64,000 nucleotides of DNA from positions 119,313 to 183,312 of the forward strand of contig NZ_RHOB01000003.1 of the NCBI RefSeq assembly GCF_003946085.1, read 5' to 3'. Below, piece by piece: positions 36,090-43,924 of this stretch (position 1 is the first letter of the stretch; every line of letters begins with the position of its first letter). Position numbers and translations under genes: made by a program. Source of the DNA: Levilactobacillus angrenensis (GTDB taxonomy: Bacteria > Bacillota > Bacilli > Lactobacillales > Lactobacillaceae). The notes beneath the pieces were generated by a model, which saw nothing but the letters and a program-made list of their open reading frames with translations, was not told where the DNA came from and ran no database searches.

Positions 36090-37523
36090 TTAACCAAATA
36101 CAAGCGTTTTCACAATGACCGGTAAGACTTCACCACCGGCGACTGGCTCACCCAGATCAATGTAATCGCCGTTTTCCACCTTGACACTATCGATACAAAC
36201 GAACGGATAATGTTCAGGTAGCTTAGCGAAAAGACTGTGTCCCAGGGCCTTAGCCATATCTTCATGAACCATAATAATCAAGGGTTCATGCTTATCAATC
36301 AAGACCTGTGCGCCTTTGACGATTCCGGCGGCGTACCGCTGAATATCGCTGAAGGAAGGACTGTGCTTGCCAGTGAAAGCCAATGCAACGTTGGTTAGCT
36401 CGTTTTGCACCTTGTACCAGTTGATTTTTTCTTCAACTGTTTGCGCTAATTCATCCTCTGCTAAATTCTCATCACTCTTCGTAATTTTGAGAATTGGCAG
36501 ATTCCGTAATGGTAAAATGCCATCGGTATAAGCAATCGTGCTCCCCGTCACATCTGTGGTGTGAGAACCAGCGCCGACCACTGTCGCCCGAATCGTTTCG
36601 ACTGATGGGTAGATGGTCTTGTCCTTAAAGATTCGCGAATGTCGGACGCCATATCCCAGCAATAGGCCAATATCACCATAACGTAAGACATCAGCTGGCA
36701 ATTCTTCATTCAGACAATCGGCCACCCCGCCAGAGAAAGTCACACCGTCAATCTTGTGTTCTGGATGCAACGCGTGATTGGTAATAAACAAATCAAAGTA
36801 TGGGCTCTTCTCACCCACCCCAATGCTGTTTTCCAGGACGTTGACCAACACATCAATAATTGGCTGTAACTGCTGCGTAGTAATCGTCATCCCCTCATGA
36901 ATGCTGAGGTTGAGCTTTTCAATCAACTGCTTAACTTTAGGTGAAATATACGTGATCTCTTTGGTACTAGGGGTAATCTTAATCAAACGACCCCCGATAT
37001 CGAAACAAGCTGTATCAAGGATATCCTCATCACTGAACAGCCCCAGGTTACTGGTCCCGCCACCGATGTCCATATTGACAACATTACGGCGACGTTTCGT
37101 TGCGGTGACATTGGTACCAGCACCCTTTCCGGCAATGATACTTTCAAGATCCGGTCCGGCCGTTGCCACCACGAAGTCACCCGCATAACCACTCAAAGCC
37201 TGCGTAACAGCGCTTGCATTTTCCTTTCGCGCCGTTTCGCCAGTGATGATTACGGCACCCATTTGAATATCACTCTTGTTAATGCCTGCAGCCCGGTATT
37301 GATCCGCCACGAATTTGGTAATCGCATCTGCATCAATCTCGTTCTGTGAAGCTAGTGGTGTAAAAATGATGTCGCTTTGAAAGATGACCTCTTTTTTTGA
37401 AATGTTGATTCGTGGAACTGAGAACGCCGCGGCAAAGTTCTTCACGGTCAAGCGTGATAAGATCAATTGCGTAGTCGATGTTCCCAAGTCAATCCCGACA
37501 CTCAAAATTTGATCATCTTGCAT
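36090..37523 (-). CDS. eutA: Ethanolamine ammonia-lyase reactivase EutA
   Basis: 477 residues, ASKHA ATPase: SVGIDLGTSTTQLILSR at the start and VVNMDIGGGTSNLGLF near residue 148. Reactivates EutBC by removing damaged cofactor. It follows a terminator/antiterminator leader (37541-37655) and a GGAGGG ribosome site. Confidence 0.96.
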   Translation of the reverse strand: MQDDQILSVGIDLGTSTTQLILSRLTVKNFAAAFSVPRINISKKEVIFQSDIIFTPLASQNEIDADAITKFVADQYRAAGINKSDIQMGAVIITGETARKENASAVTQALSGYAGDFVVATAGPDLESIIAGKGAGTNVTATKRRRNVVNMDIGGGTSNLGLFSDEDILDTACFDIGGRLIKITPSTKEITYISPKVKQLIEKLNLSIHEGMTITTQQLQPIIDVLVNVLENSIGVGEKSPYFDLFITNHALHPEHKIDGVTFSGGVADCLNEELPADVLRYGDIGLLLGYGVRHSRIFKDKTIYPSVETIRATVVGAGSHTTDVTGSTIAYTDGILPLRNLPILKITKSDENLAEDELAQTVEEKINWYKVQNELTNVALAFTGKHSPSFSDIQRYAAGIVKGAQVLIDKHEPLIIMVHEDMAKALGHSLFAKLPEHYPFVCIDSVKVENGDYIDLGEPVAGGEVLPVIVKTLVFG

Positions 37524-37540
37524 ATATCCTCCCTCCTTTC

Positions 37541-37655
37541 CAAAAAAATGGGGCTTAAGGTCAAGCCATTTTTACTCGCGCAAAAGCCACTGCTTCCACG
37601 AAGAAAAATAGTTTGATCTTAAGCCCCATTGCTTTAGCACAACATCAGCGTTGTG
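37541..37655 (-). promoter_or_regulatory. EutV-type antitermination leader and terminator before eutA
   Basis: In RNA order: a 6-bp hairpin CACAAC/GTTGTG (37655-37638) with loop GCUGAU overlapping the eutW stop codon; a second hairpin AAGC-AAUGGG-GCUU (37634-37621) with A1 and G4 in its hexaloop; and a terminator in which ATGGGGCTTAAGATC pairs with GACCTTAAGCCCCAT followed by seven T. The second hairpin and the terminator use the same bases, so they exclude each other, as in known ANTAR targets. The first loop has G instead of A at position 1. Confidence 0.75.
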
Positions 37656-39087
37656 TTTTTTGATCAAATGAGAAACACACATCGGTACCTTTTTGTGCCG
37701 ACGATTCAATTTTCAAGCGGCCCAACAATTTATCCTTCACATAGCTTCGAATAATTGTCAGACCCAAGCTACCTGCCCGAGTTTGGTCGAGGTCAAACCC
37801 CACACCGTCATCCGTGACTCGTAGCGTAATAATTTCTTGATTAGTGGTCCCCACGATTGCCACGTGACCGCATTTAACGCAGCCCTCTGGATAAGCGTGA
37901 GAAATCACGTTTTGCAATAACTCATTGATAATAATGGAAATCGTCACAATCTGTTCACTATCCACAGTAATTTGTGGGTCAATTTTCAACTTCACATCCA
38001 ACTGTTGATTTTCATCGCTCAGCTGCTTGAAGTGCGTGACCAGTAAGTGCAACGCTGATTGTAAGCTGGTATGATCATCCAACTGCTTAGACATCAGCTC
38101 ATAAGTTGACGAGATTGCCATGATTCGGCTGATGCTTTCGCTAAGTGCCTTCTTGGCCTCATCCCCCTGCAACCGGCGTTGTTGAATCCGGAGCAATGAG
38201 ATAACTGACTGTAGGTTATTCTTAACGCGATGGTTGACCTCGCGAATCGCCACGGACTTAGAAATGATTTCGGCTTCTTTAGCCTTGACGTCCGTTTTGT
38301 CTTGAATCAATACCACCAGCTGCTGGTTACTTTCATTCCAGAATTTACGCTCAGTGAAAAAGTAACTTAAGTAATTGAAACTGTAGGTTAACGGTTGGCC
38401 TGAATCACCAACTTGTTGTAATTGCTCACGTACTGTAGCGAACCGTGACCCATCCAAAGATAAGTTTTCGTAATCCAGCCCAATAATGCTACCGATATAC
38501 CCGACTTTCTTATACAAGGCCATTGCCGTGTGATTAGCTAAAACTAATCGGCCAGTGTGATCAAACCCCAGAATAGCATCGGCTAGTTGATCTGTGATTG
38601 TCGCATCCAATCGCCCGAACATCTTGATTGCCGCAGACACATCTGAATACCGTGACTGCGTGTCTTCGCTTTGGAAGTTATCCAACACATCGTGCGACGC
38701 ATCCGACTCAACGATTGTCACACCAATCGTCCGATCCTCATTTAAAATTGGATAGATCCGTTGGCGAATCAAGCGCTGTTCTTGCGTTTCCGCTAGCAAA
38801 TCAACGGATGACAACTGGGTCTCTAACGTATGAAACACCCCTGGCTCGTTGGTCCGTAAGGCTTCCTTACCAGTCACCTTACGATGATACAGCGACGGAA
38901 CATCAACTGGCAACTTGTGATAGATCACAACCGCTTGATTGTTATACTCGTTGCGGACATCAATGAATACATCTGAATTACGATAGGCCGCCGTTCGTTC
39001 AATTACCCGAGTCTGGTCTAACAAGACGTCAATATCCGCTTGATCTAAGCTCGTATATTGTTGACACAACTCTTCGAATTCACTCAT
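37645..39087 (-). CDS. eutW: Sensor histidine kinase EutW
   Basis: 480 residues. N-terminal sensory region with a PAS-like domain (about 170-270), then a HisKA_2-type phosphoacceptor: REVNHRVKNNLQSV with His about 286, and an HATPase_c domain (DDGVGFDLDQTRAGSLGLT). No membrane helices, so it is cytosolic, as expected for an ethanolamine-sensing EutW. Stop and start overlap with eutV (shared base). Confidence 0.93.
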   Translation of the reverse strand: MSEFEELCQQYTSLDQADIDVLLDQTRVIERTAAYRNSDVFIDVRNEYNNQAVVIYHKLPVDVPSLYHRKVTGKEALRTNEPGVFHTLETQLSSVDLLAETQEQRLIRQRIYPILNEDRTIGVTIVESDASHDVLDNFQSEDTQSRYSDVSAAIKMFGRLDATITDQLADAILGFDHTGRLVLANHTAMALYKKVGYIGSIIGLDYENLSLDGSRFATVREQLQQVGDSGQPLTYSFNYLSYFFTERKFWNESNQQLVVLIQDKTDVKAKEAEIISKSVAIREVNHRVKNNLQSVISLLRIQQRRLQGDEAKKALSESISRIMAISSTYELMSKQLDDHTSLQSALHLLVTHFKQLSDENQQLDVKLKIDPQITVDSEQIVTISIIINELLQNVISHAYPEGCVKCGHVAIVGTTNQEIITLRVTDDGVGFDLDQTRAGSLGLTIIRSYVKDKLLGRLKIESSAQKGTDVCFSFDQKTQR

Positions 39088-39656
39088 TAGGCATCCATCA
39101 CAATCAATTCAGCAATTTCATTCATCGACTGCCGCTTACTCATACTTAAATTACGAAGCATCTTGTAAGCCGCATCCTCAGTCAAATTGTTCTGTTCCAT
39201 CAAAATCCCTTTAGCCCGTTCAATCACTTTCCGTTGGGCTAACTTGGTATCCAGATCATCAACCTTTTGTGCCAATTGCTGATCACGTTTACCACTCGCC
39301 AGCCCTACTTGTATAGTTGTGAGCAATGATCGTTCTGAAAGGGGTTTCACTAAATAGCCAACCGCACCAATTCTACTAGCCGTATCCGTATCCTCTTCAT
39401 CACTGTAGGCGGATAAGTAGACGATCGACCGGGTCAAATGATCTGCTAAAATCTTCTTACCAGCTTTCAGGCCATCCAGGATAGGCATCCGGATATCCAT
39501 AATCACCAGATCAGGCTTTTCTTTCTGACAAACGTCAATAGCCTCGAAACCATCGCTGCCTTCACCGACAACTTGGTACCCTGCTTGCTCAACAATGTCT
39601 CGAATGTCCATTCTGGTTAATGGTTCGTCATCCACAATTACAATACGTTCCTTCAT
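39087..39656 (-). CDS. eutV: ANTAR response regulator EutV
   Basis: 189 residues: receiver domain 1-120 with VDDE and the phospho-acceptor Asp54 in VIMDIRMPI, then a C-terminal ANTAR RNA-binding domain (about 128-187; KVIERAKGILMEQNNLTEDAAYKM). When phosphorylated by EutW it binds paired hairpins and prevents terminator formation. Candidate targets in this window are at 37621-37655, 41024-41057, 41158-41199 and 42015-42052. Confidence 0.95.
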   Translation of the reverse strand: MKERIVIVDDEPLTRMDIRDIVEQAGYQVVGEGSDGFEAIDVCQKEKPDLVIMDIRMPILDGLKAGKKILADHLTRSIVYLSAYSDEEDTDTASRIGAVGYLVKPLSERSLLTTIQVGLASGKRDQQLAQKVDDLDTKLAQRKVIERAKGILMEQNNLTEDAAYKMLRNLSMSKRQSMNEIAELIVMDA

Positions 39657-39769
39657 GATAATCGCTCCTCATCGTTATAATCACAGTTACAGCAATTATT
39701 AGCCATACTATACTCGTCATGATTAACAATTAAGCTGAATATTTTTCAAGATAGATCCCTGGTGGTAGT

Positions 39770-39799
39770 ATTATAAGGTGAGTATCATGAGGGTGTCAA
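39770..39799 (-). promoter_or_regulatory. Promoter of eutVW
   Basis: On the minus strand TTGACA (39799-39794) and TATAAT (39775-39770) with 18 bases between: perfect hexamers. The -35 lies directly after the eutG stop codon; no terminator separates the genes, so eutVW can be read both from here and from eutG. Confidence 0.8.
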
Positions 39800-39801
39800 T
39801 G

Positions 39802-40941
39802 CTAGGAAAAACTGTCTTCGAGAATCCGCTTAACATCAGCTGCTTCAGGAACCCGTGGATTAGCTGACGTCGTACGGTCTTTCAATGCTGCCACTGAAAT
39901 CTCGTCTTCAGTTGTGTGAAAAAGCTCTGAATCTAAGCCGTATTCTTGGAAAGTTGCCGGCATCTTCAGACGTTTACGCAACTGAATGATGGTGTTGATC
40001 AAACTACGAACTGCAATCTTCGGATTAGCCACGTGAATGCCAATCAACCGTGCTAAGTTAGCATATTTAACAGCAGCTTGATTTGGCTTCTCCATAATGC
40101 CTGAATCCATCTCTGCGTTGTAAGCAATGATGTGTGGCATCAGGATGGTGTTCAACCGACCATGTGGAATGTGGTACTGTGCACCAGCAGCATGGGCGAT
40201 ACCGTGGTTCAAGCCTAAATTAACCATGTTGAAGGCCATCCCCGCGATGCAGGATGCGTCATGCATTTTTTGCCGAGCTTCCATGTCCGAACCGTCCTTG
40301 CTGACGCGTTCCAGATAAGTGAAGACCATTTGGAATCCCTTTTCAGCCAATGCATCTGAGAAGTCATTCGCATTGATTGAGACATAGGCTTCCAAGCAAT
40401 GGGTCAGCACGTCCATCCCGGTATCAACGGTAATGTTCTGTGGTGCTGAGGCCACTAGTTCAGCGTCTAATAACGCTACCTTTGGTAAAATATCATCGGT
40501 TACCAGTGGGTACTTGATGCCCTTATCAGCATTGGTAATGACTGCAAAGTTCGTGACCTCTGAGCCAGTTCCACTGGTTGTGGGAATCGCAATCAAATCT
40601 AAGTCCGTTTCACCCTTCGTCATTCTCTTCAGGATGAATTTCATGGCCTTAGTCGCATCGATTGCGGAACCACCACCAACAGCAACCAATAACGTTGCCT
40701 TAAACTTTTGTAGGGCTTCAATCCCAGTGACAATCTTAGTTACGGGTGGGTCGGGTTGAATGTCTGAGAAGACTTCCAGTTCATTTTTACTTTCCAAATG
40801 GACCGTAATCTTATCTAAACTTCCTGACTTCACCATAAACGGGTCAGTTACCACAAAGATCCGTTGTCCACTGATATCTTCAAGGCCCTTCAGCGAGCCA
40901 TCACCAGTCCAGATCTGAGTTTTAAACTGTATTTTCTCCAA
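39802..40941 (-). CDS. eutG: Iron-type alcohol dehydrogenase EutG
   Basis: About 379 residues. Start TTG at 40941 with AGGAGG eight bases before; longer in-frame readings run through the leader terminator and are not credible. Group III Fe-ADH: VGGGSAIDATKAM and the metal-binding GIAHAAGAQYHIPHG. It reduces acetaldehyde to ethanol and regenerates NAD+. First structural gene after the EutV-controlled leader. Confidence 0.92.
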   Translation of the reverse strand: MEKIQFKTQIWTGDGSLKGLEDISGQRIFVVTDPFMVKSGSLDKITVHLESKNELEVFSDIQPDPPVTKIVTGIEALQKFKATLLVAVGGGSAIDATKAMKFILKRMTKGETDLDLIAIPTTSGTGSEVTNFAVITNADKGIKYPLVTDDILPKVALLDAELVASAPQNITVDTGMDVLTHCLEAYVSINANDFSDALAEKGFQMVFTYLERVSKDGSDMEARQKMHDASCIAGMAFNMVNLGLNHGIAHAAGAQYHIPHGRLNTILMPHIIAYNAEMDSGIMEKPNQAAVKYANLARLIGIHVANPKIAVRSLINTIIQLRKRLKMPATFQEYGLDSELFHTTEDEISVAALKDRTTSANPRVPEAADVKRILEDSFS

Positions 40942-40983
40942 ACTCCCAACCTCCTTTACAACAGATACTTGTAAATAAAAACG

Positions 40984-41030
40984 AAAAAGGTGCTTAAGGA
41001 TACCCCAAATAAGGAGTGTCCTTAAGCACC
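40984..41030 (-). terminator. Attenuator terminator in the eutG leader
   Basis: GGTGCTTAAGGA and TCCTTAAGCACC give a 12-bp stem followed by TTTTT. The 5' arm overlaps the second ANTAR hairpin (41037-41024), so the structures exclude each other. Confidence 0.9.
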
Positions 41031-41057
41031 ATTGCTTTTTTATGTACGCCATTGTAC
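41024..41057 (-). promoter_or_regulatory. Dual-hairpin EutV binding site in the eutG leader
   Basis: RNA hairpins GUAC-AAUGGC-GUAC (41057-41044) and AAGC-AAUGGU-GCUU (41037-41024), six bases apart. Both hexaloops have A at position 1 and G at position 4, the known ANTAR signature. Confidence 0.9.
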
Positions 41058-41084
41058 GAACTTTTCAATTTTATTTACACGCTT

Positions 41085-41113
41085 AATATAGCGCTTACAT
41101 GCTCGATTGTCAA
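41085..41113 (-). promoter_or_regulatory. eutG promoter with embedded cre site
   Basis: TTGACA (41113-41108), 17-base spacer and TATATT (41090-41085). The spacer and -10 hold ATGTAAGCGCTATA (41100-41087), a strong cre match. CcpA would block this promoter on glucose. Confidence 0.85.
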
Positions 41114-41121
41114 CAAAATTC

Positions 41122-41154
41122 CGAAAAAAAAGACCGCAATAAAAATTGCAGTCT
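41122..41154 (-). terminator. Final terminator of the EutX-like RNA
   Basis: AGACTGCAAT and ATTGCGGTCT form a 10-bp stem with a short loop and a run of eight T. The eutG promoter -35 begins nine bases later, so the two transcripts are separate. Confidence 0.88.
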
Positions 41155-41212
41155 CCCGTAGACGCCATTGTCTACGTCCAGAAAAGCACGCCATTGTGCC
41201 TGTAATTGAACT

Positions 41213-41247
41213 TAAAAACATTCCACCCATTCCTCGGGATGAAATGT
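41213..41247 (-). terminator. Riboswitch-controlled terminator inside the EutX-like RNA
   Basis: ACATTTCATCC pairs over 11 bp (with G-U pairs) with GGGTGGAATGT, followed by TTTTT. It lies after the riboswitch and before the ANTAR hairpins, as the EutX model requires. Confidence 0.8.
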
Positions 41248-41412
41248 CACACAAGTAACCTAATAGAAAGATCTGACTAATAGCAGGAGCACCCTGCTAA
41301 TCACAGTGGCGGGACCGTACCGGATTTACACCGATTTCCATCTAATTAAGTACTTCTTGTCAATTGGTAACTTCAGAATACCACATCTAGTAAATTTTTA
41401 CCACTATTTCAT

Positions 41413-41973
41413 TTAGTGAAAAACTTCTTTGCCGTGTTCGTAGAAGACTTCTGGCGTTCCCGTGCGGTAATTAATTACCCGGGCCAACGCATAGAAATAG
41501 TCTGACAGACGGTTCACAAAAACCAATAATTCTGGCGGTAACGTCGTCGACCAAGCAAGGGTCACGATTTGCCGTTCAGCACGGCGCGTCACCGTCCGGC
41601 AAATCTGAAACAGTGCTGAAGCCTTACTGCCCCCTGGTAAAATAAAGCGGGAAATCTCTGGCGGCTCATCTTGGTAAACGTCAATCCGATGTTCAATCCA
41701 CTCAACATATTGTGGGTCAAAGCGCATGTTATCCCAATTTAATTTGGGATTAGCAAAATCAGTTCCCAAGTCAAATAGACAATGTTGGAGTCGCGTTAAT
41801 TCAGATTTCAAAGCCGTTTCTTTATCGTCCAACTCCGCAATCGCCAATCCTAAGTACGTATTCAACTCATCAATTGTGCCATAAGCCCAGACACGGTCCG
41901 AGTCCTTACTAACCTTGGCGCCATCAACCAACCGGGTCATCCCCTTGTCGCCGACACCTGTGTATAATTGCAT
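41413..41973 (-). CDS. PduO-type cob(I)alamin adenosyltransferase (eut-linked)
   Basis: About 186 residues. ATG 41973 has AAAGGAGG upstream and gives MQLYTGVGDKGMTRLVDG, the PduO-type ATP-binding start; later CRTVTRRAERQIV and VNRLSDYFYALAR motifs are present. Upstream in-frame codons run through a terminator and are not used. It supplies adenosylcobalamin for EutBC and lies directly before the EutX-like RNA. Its own leader has an EutV-type switch. Confidence 0.93.
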   Translation of the reverse strand: MQLYTGVGDKGMTRLVDGAKVSKDSDRVWAYGTIDELNTYLGLAIAELDDKETALKSELTRLQHCLFDLGTDFANPKLNWDNMRFDPQYVEWIEHRIDVYQDEPPEISRFILPGGSKASALFQICRTVTRRAERQIVTLAWSTTLPPELLVFVNRLSDYFYALARVINYRTGTPEVFYEHGKEVFH

Positions 41974-41995
41974 GCTGATTCCTCCTTTACAAAAA

Positions 41996-42052
41996 AGAAA
42001 AGCACCAAATAAACCACTCGTCGCTGAGTGACTTATTTGGCGCCTTTGCCAA
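41996..42052 (-). promoter_or_regulatory. EutV-type antitermination leader of the adenosyltransferase gene
   Basis: RNA hairpins UUGGC-AAAGGC-GCCAA (42052-42037) and CACUC-AGCGAC-GAGUG (42030-42015) both have A1/G4 hexaloops. A long terminator stem (GGCGCCAAATAAG with TTTATTTGGTGC, then TTTTC and TTTTTT) has the second hairpin at its tip, and its base competes with the first hairpin. So the switch geometry differs from eutG, where the second hairpin competes. Confidence 0.8.
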
Positions 42053-42064
42053 GTTCTCACAAAT

Positions 42065-42093
42065 AGTATAGCGCTTACATCAAGTGAATACAA
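42065..42093 (-). promoter_or_regulatory. Promoter of the adenosyltransferase gene with cre site
   Basis: TTGTAT (42093-42088), 17 bases, TATACT (42070-42065); ATGTAAGCGCTATA (42080-42067) is the same cre sequence as in the eutG promoter. Transcription would start just before the dual hairpins. Confidence 0.8.
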
Positions 42094-42120
42094 CAGGAAG
42101 TTACCTGCTGTGTGCCCCGA

Positions 42121-42831
42121 TCAATACCCTTCAGTCGTAAAGTACCAATGCACCTTATCGCCATCCTTAACAGCCTTCTTGTTAGCCGCCTGGTCGATAA
42201 ATTTGCCATTGACCCGGTACTTCCAGCCGCTACCGACTTTGACATCGTTTTGGGCGAGACCGTTGACGCTGCTGACATAGACGACCACACCTTGTTGGGC
42301 TTGGATCTTGAGCTTAGAAGATTGAAGCACCGTGAACGCGTTAGACTTACTGGTCAGCTTGACCTTGCCGTCGAAGAACGTCTTCTTGTAGCCGCTGACC
42401 ACCAAGTGGGCCTCTGGCGTTGACTTGGTCTTCTTGGCGGCTGGTTTCGCCGCCGTGGCAGTGTGACGCGTCGTCTTACGGGCCTTGGTCGCTGACTTCT
42501 TAGTCGCGTGCTGACTTGGCGTTGCGACACTAGCCGCCGTTGCCGCATGACTACTCGTGGCCGCTTCGTGTTTTGTAGCCGCCGTTGATGACGAGGTTGA
42601 CTTCGCCTTGGTTGCCGTCTTTTTCGTCGACGCCTTATGGTGTTTCTTCTTGGCTACCGAGCTACTCGTCGCACTGGCTGCGGACGATGACGATGATGAC
42701 GAACTCGTCGCCACCGCCGCCGTATCCGGCTCAGCCGCCTGCGTTTGGCGACTCTGTTGAAACGCCAGCGCACCACCGATGATTAAAATCGTGGCGACGA
42801 CCGCCGCAATGATCCACCTGGTCTTCTTCAT
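42121..42831 (-). CDS. Secreted/anchored DUF4430 protein (transcobalamin beta-domain-like)
   Basis: 236 residues. An N-terminal membrane helix (WIIAAVVATILIIGGALAF) acts as signal anchor. Residues 40-140 are a Ser/Ala/Thr/Lys-rich low-complexity spacer that could span the cell wall. Residues 145-236 are a DUF4430 domain (VVYVSSVNGLAQND, GSGWKYRVNGKF, VKDGDKVHWYF), the beta domain of intrinsic factor and transcobalamin. It is the last gene of the ECF operon; with the alpha-type protein upstream it may bind cobalamin at the surface. Confidence 0.85.
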   Translation of the reverse strand: MKKTRWIIAAVVATILIIGGALAFQQSRQTQAAEPDTAAVATSSSSSSSSAASATSSSVAKKKHHKASTKKTATKAKSTSSSTAATKHEAATSSHAATAASVATPSQHATKKSATKARKTTRHTATAAKPAAKKTKSTPEAHLVVSGYKKTFFDGKVKLTSKSNAFTVLQSSKLKIQAQQGVVVYVSSVNGLAQNDVKVGSGWKYRVNGKFIDQAANKKAVKDGDKVHWYFTTEGY

Positions 42832-42859
42832 GCCAACTACCCCTTAACTCTATGATTGA

Positions 42860-43909
42860 TTATTTGAACGCGTAAACTAACTTCTTGCTGTAGTTGCCAT
42901 TGTGGTAGGCACTAGCAGCAACACTAACTTGACCATAAGCCAAGACCATGCTGTAAGCATCCTTGATGGAGCCATCCGCTTTAACGTAGCTGAACATCGC
43001 CTTCAATGGCGTTGCCGTTTGGCTCTTCTTGATAGCCTTCTTGTTGACGAACTTGTAAGACGTCTTGGTCGTAGCTAAGGCTAAGATCCCTTCGGCCGTG
43101 GAGTTGGCGTTTGGATTTTCCTTGCCATTGTAAGTGTAACCAAAAGCCCCACTCTTATAGATGTTCTTCTTCAAGTAGTTGCGACCAGCCACTTCGGCCT
43201 TCTTGACCGTCTTGTTCTTACTCTTGCTCATCATCATGGCATTGACCGCCGTTGCCGTGGTATCACTGTCTACGCTGGCAGCCGTGTTGTTATATGCCCA
43301 GCCATTGTTAGATTGTTTGTTCTTAGCAATCTTTAAGCTCAGTGAGTTCTTGGAGAACTTCGCCTTGCTAGGCTTCTTAAAGTTCTTGTTGGAAGAAACG
43401 GCAACCAAGGCTTGGCTTTGAACGTTGACCGTTTGCTTAGCCATGGATTGCTTGTACAATTTGTTGACCAAGTTCATGTTCTTCTTAGCGCCGGCTGGCT
43501 TGTACTTAGTCGGGTTAACGCCAATTGCTTGCAGCCCAATGATTGCCGTAGCCAAAGTAGCGGGATCACTCTTACTGTTAATGATCAAATTCTTTTTGAC
43601 CAGCTTCTTATTGGCCTTGCTGAACTTGTAGCCTTGCTTCTTCAAGCCCAACAGAAAGTCTGCGTAACCTGAAGCGGCCCCAGTCGTCTTGTAAGCGGAC
43701 TTGCTAAAGATCTTTGCTGTGCCGTTAACACCATCTTTATTTTGTTTCATCATTTTCTTTGCGTATGTATAAAGCGCCTTTTGCTTGCTCTTTTGTGATT
43801 TCTTGGAAGCAACCTTGACGCTAGCGGCGTTGACATCCATGACTGGGACAACGGCCCCTAAAGCCATAACGGCGGTTAATGAAGCTGCGATTAACTTATT
43901 GTTCAACAT
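42860..43909 (-). CDS. Secreted alpha6/alpha6 prenyltransferase-like protein (transcobalamin alpha-domain-like)
   Basis: 349 residues with a signal peptide (MALGAVVPVMDVNA, cleavage near Ala28-Ala29). The mature part is very Lys-rich. Its repeats (ATAVNAMMMSKSKNKTV, GAFGYTYNGKENPNANSTAEG, ILALATTK) follow the squalene cyclase/prenyltransferase alpha-helical barrel pattern, which is also the alpha domain of intrinsic factor. No enzyme active-site motif is seen. Lies between the ECF S component and the DUF4430 gene, so the two mammalian-like domains are split into neighbouring genes. Confidence 0.8.
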   Translation of the reverse strand: MLNNKLIAASLTAVMALGAVVPVMDVNAASVKVASKKSQKSKQKALYTYAKKMMKQNKDGVNGTAKIFSKSAYKTTGAASGYADFLLGLKKQGYKFSKANKKLVKKNLIINSKSDPATLATAIIGLQAIGVNPTKYKPAGAKKNMNLVNKLYKQSMAKQTVNVQSQALVAVSSNKNFKKPSKAKFSKNSLSLKIAKNKQSNNGWAYNNTAASVDSDTTATAVNAMMMSKSKNKTVKKAEVAGRNYLKKNIYKSGAFGYTYNGKENPNANSTAEGILALATTKTSYKFVNKKAIKKSQTATPLKAMFSYVKADGSIKDAYSMVLAYGQVSVAASAYHNGNYSKKLVYAFK

Positions 43910-43924
43910 GAAAAATATCCCCTT

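Larger units (their letters stand above)
41118..41375 (-). ncRNA. EutX/Rli55-like RNA: cobalamin riboswitch plus EutV-binding hairpins
   Basis: In RNA order: a cobalamin riboswitch core (41340-41282) with AAATCGGTGTAAATCCGGT, the B12 box GGTCCCGCCACTGTGA and an AGCAG/CTGCT hairpin. Then a terminator at 41247-41213. Then dual hairpins GCAC-AAUGGC-GUGC (41199-41186) and GUAGAC-AAUGGC-GUCUAC (41175-41158), both with A1/G4 loops. Then a final terminator at 41154-41122. This is the design of EutX of Enterococcus and Rli55 of Listeria: with B12 the RNA stops early; without B12 the full RNA captures EutV. It lies between the adenosyltransferase gene and eutG, the same place as in Enterococcus. The exact 5' end is not known. 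Confidence 0.88.

Noticed and set aside
40942..41052. Longer reading frame for eutG starting upstream of the TTG
   Set aside because: It would run through the leader terminator and EutV hairpins; the TTG at 40941 has a strong ribosome site and the family N-terminus.
41974..42093. Longer reading frame of the adenosyltransferase gene
   Set aside because: The extension covers the promoter, hairpins and terminator; ATG 41973 gives the PduO-type N-terminus.
42557..42782. Acidic reading frames on the plus strand over the DUF4430 gene
   Set aside because: They are the complement of the Ser/Ala-rich linker; no start signal.
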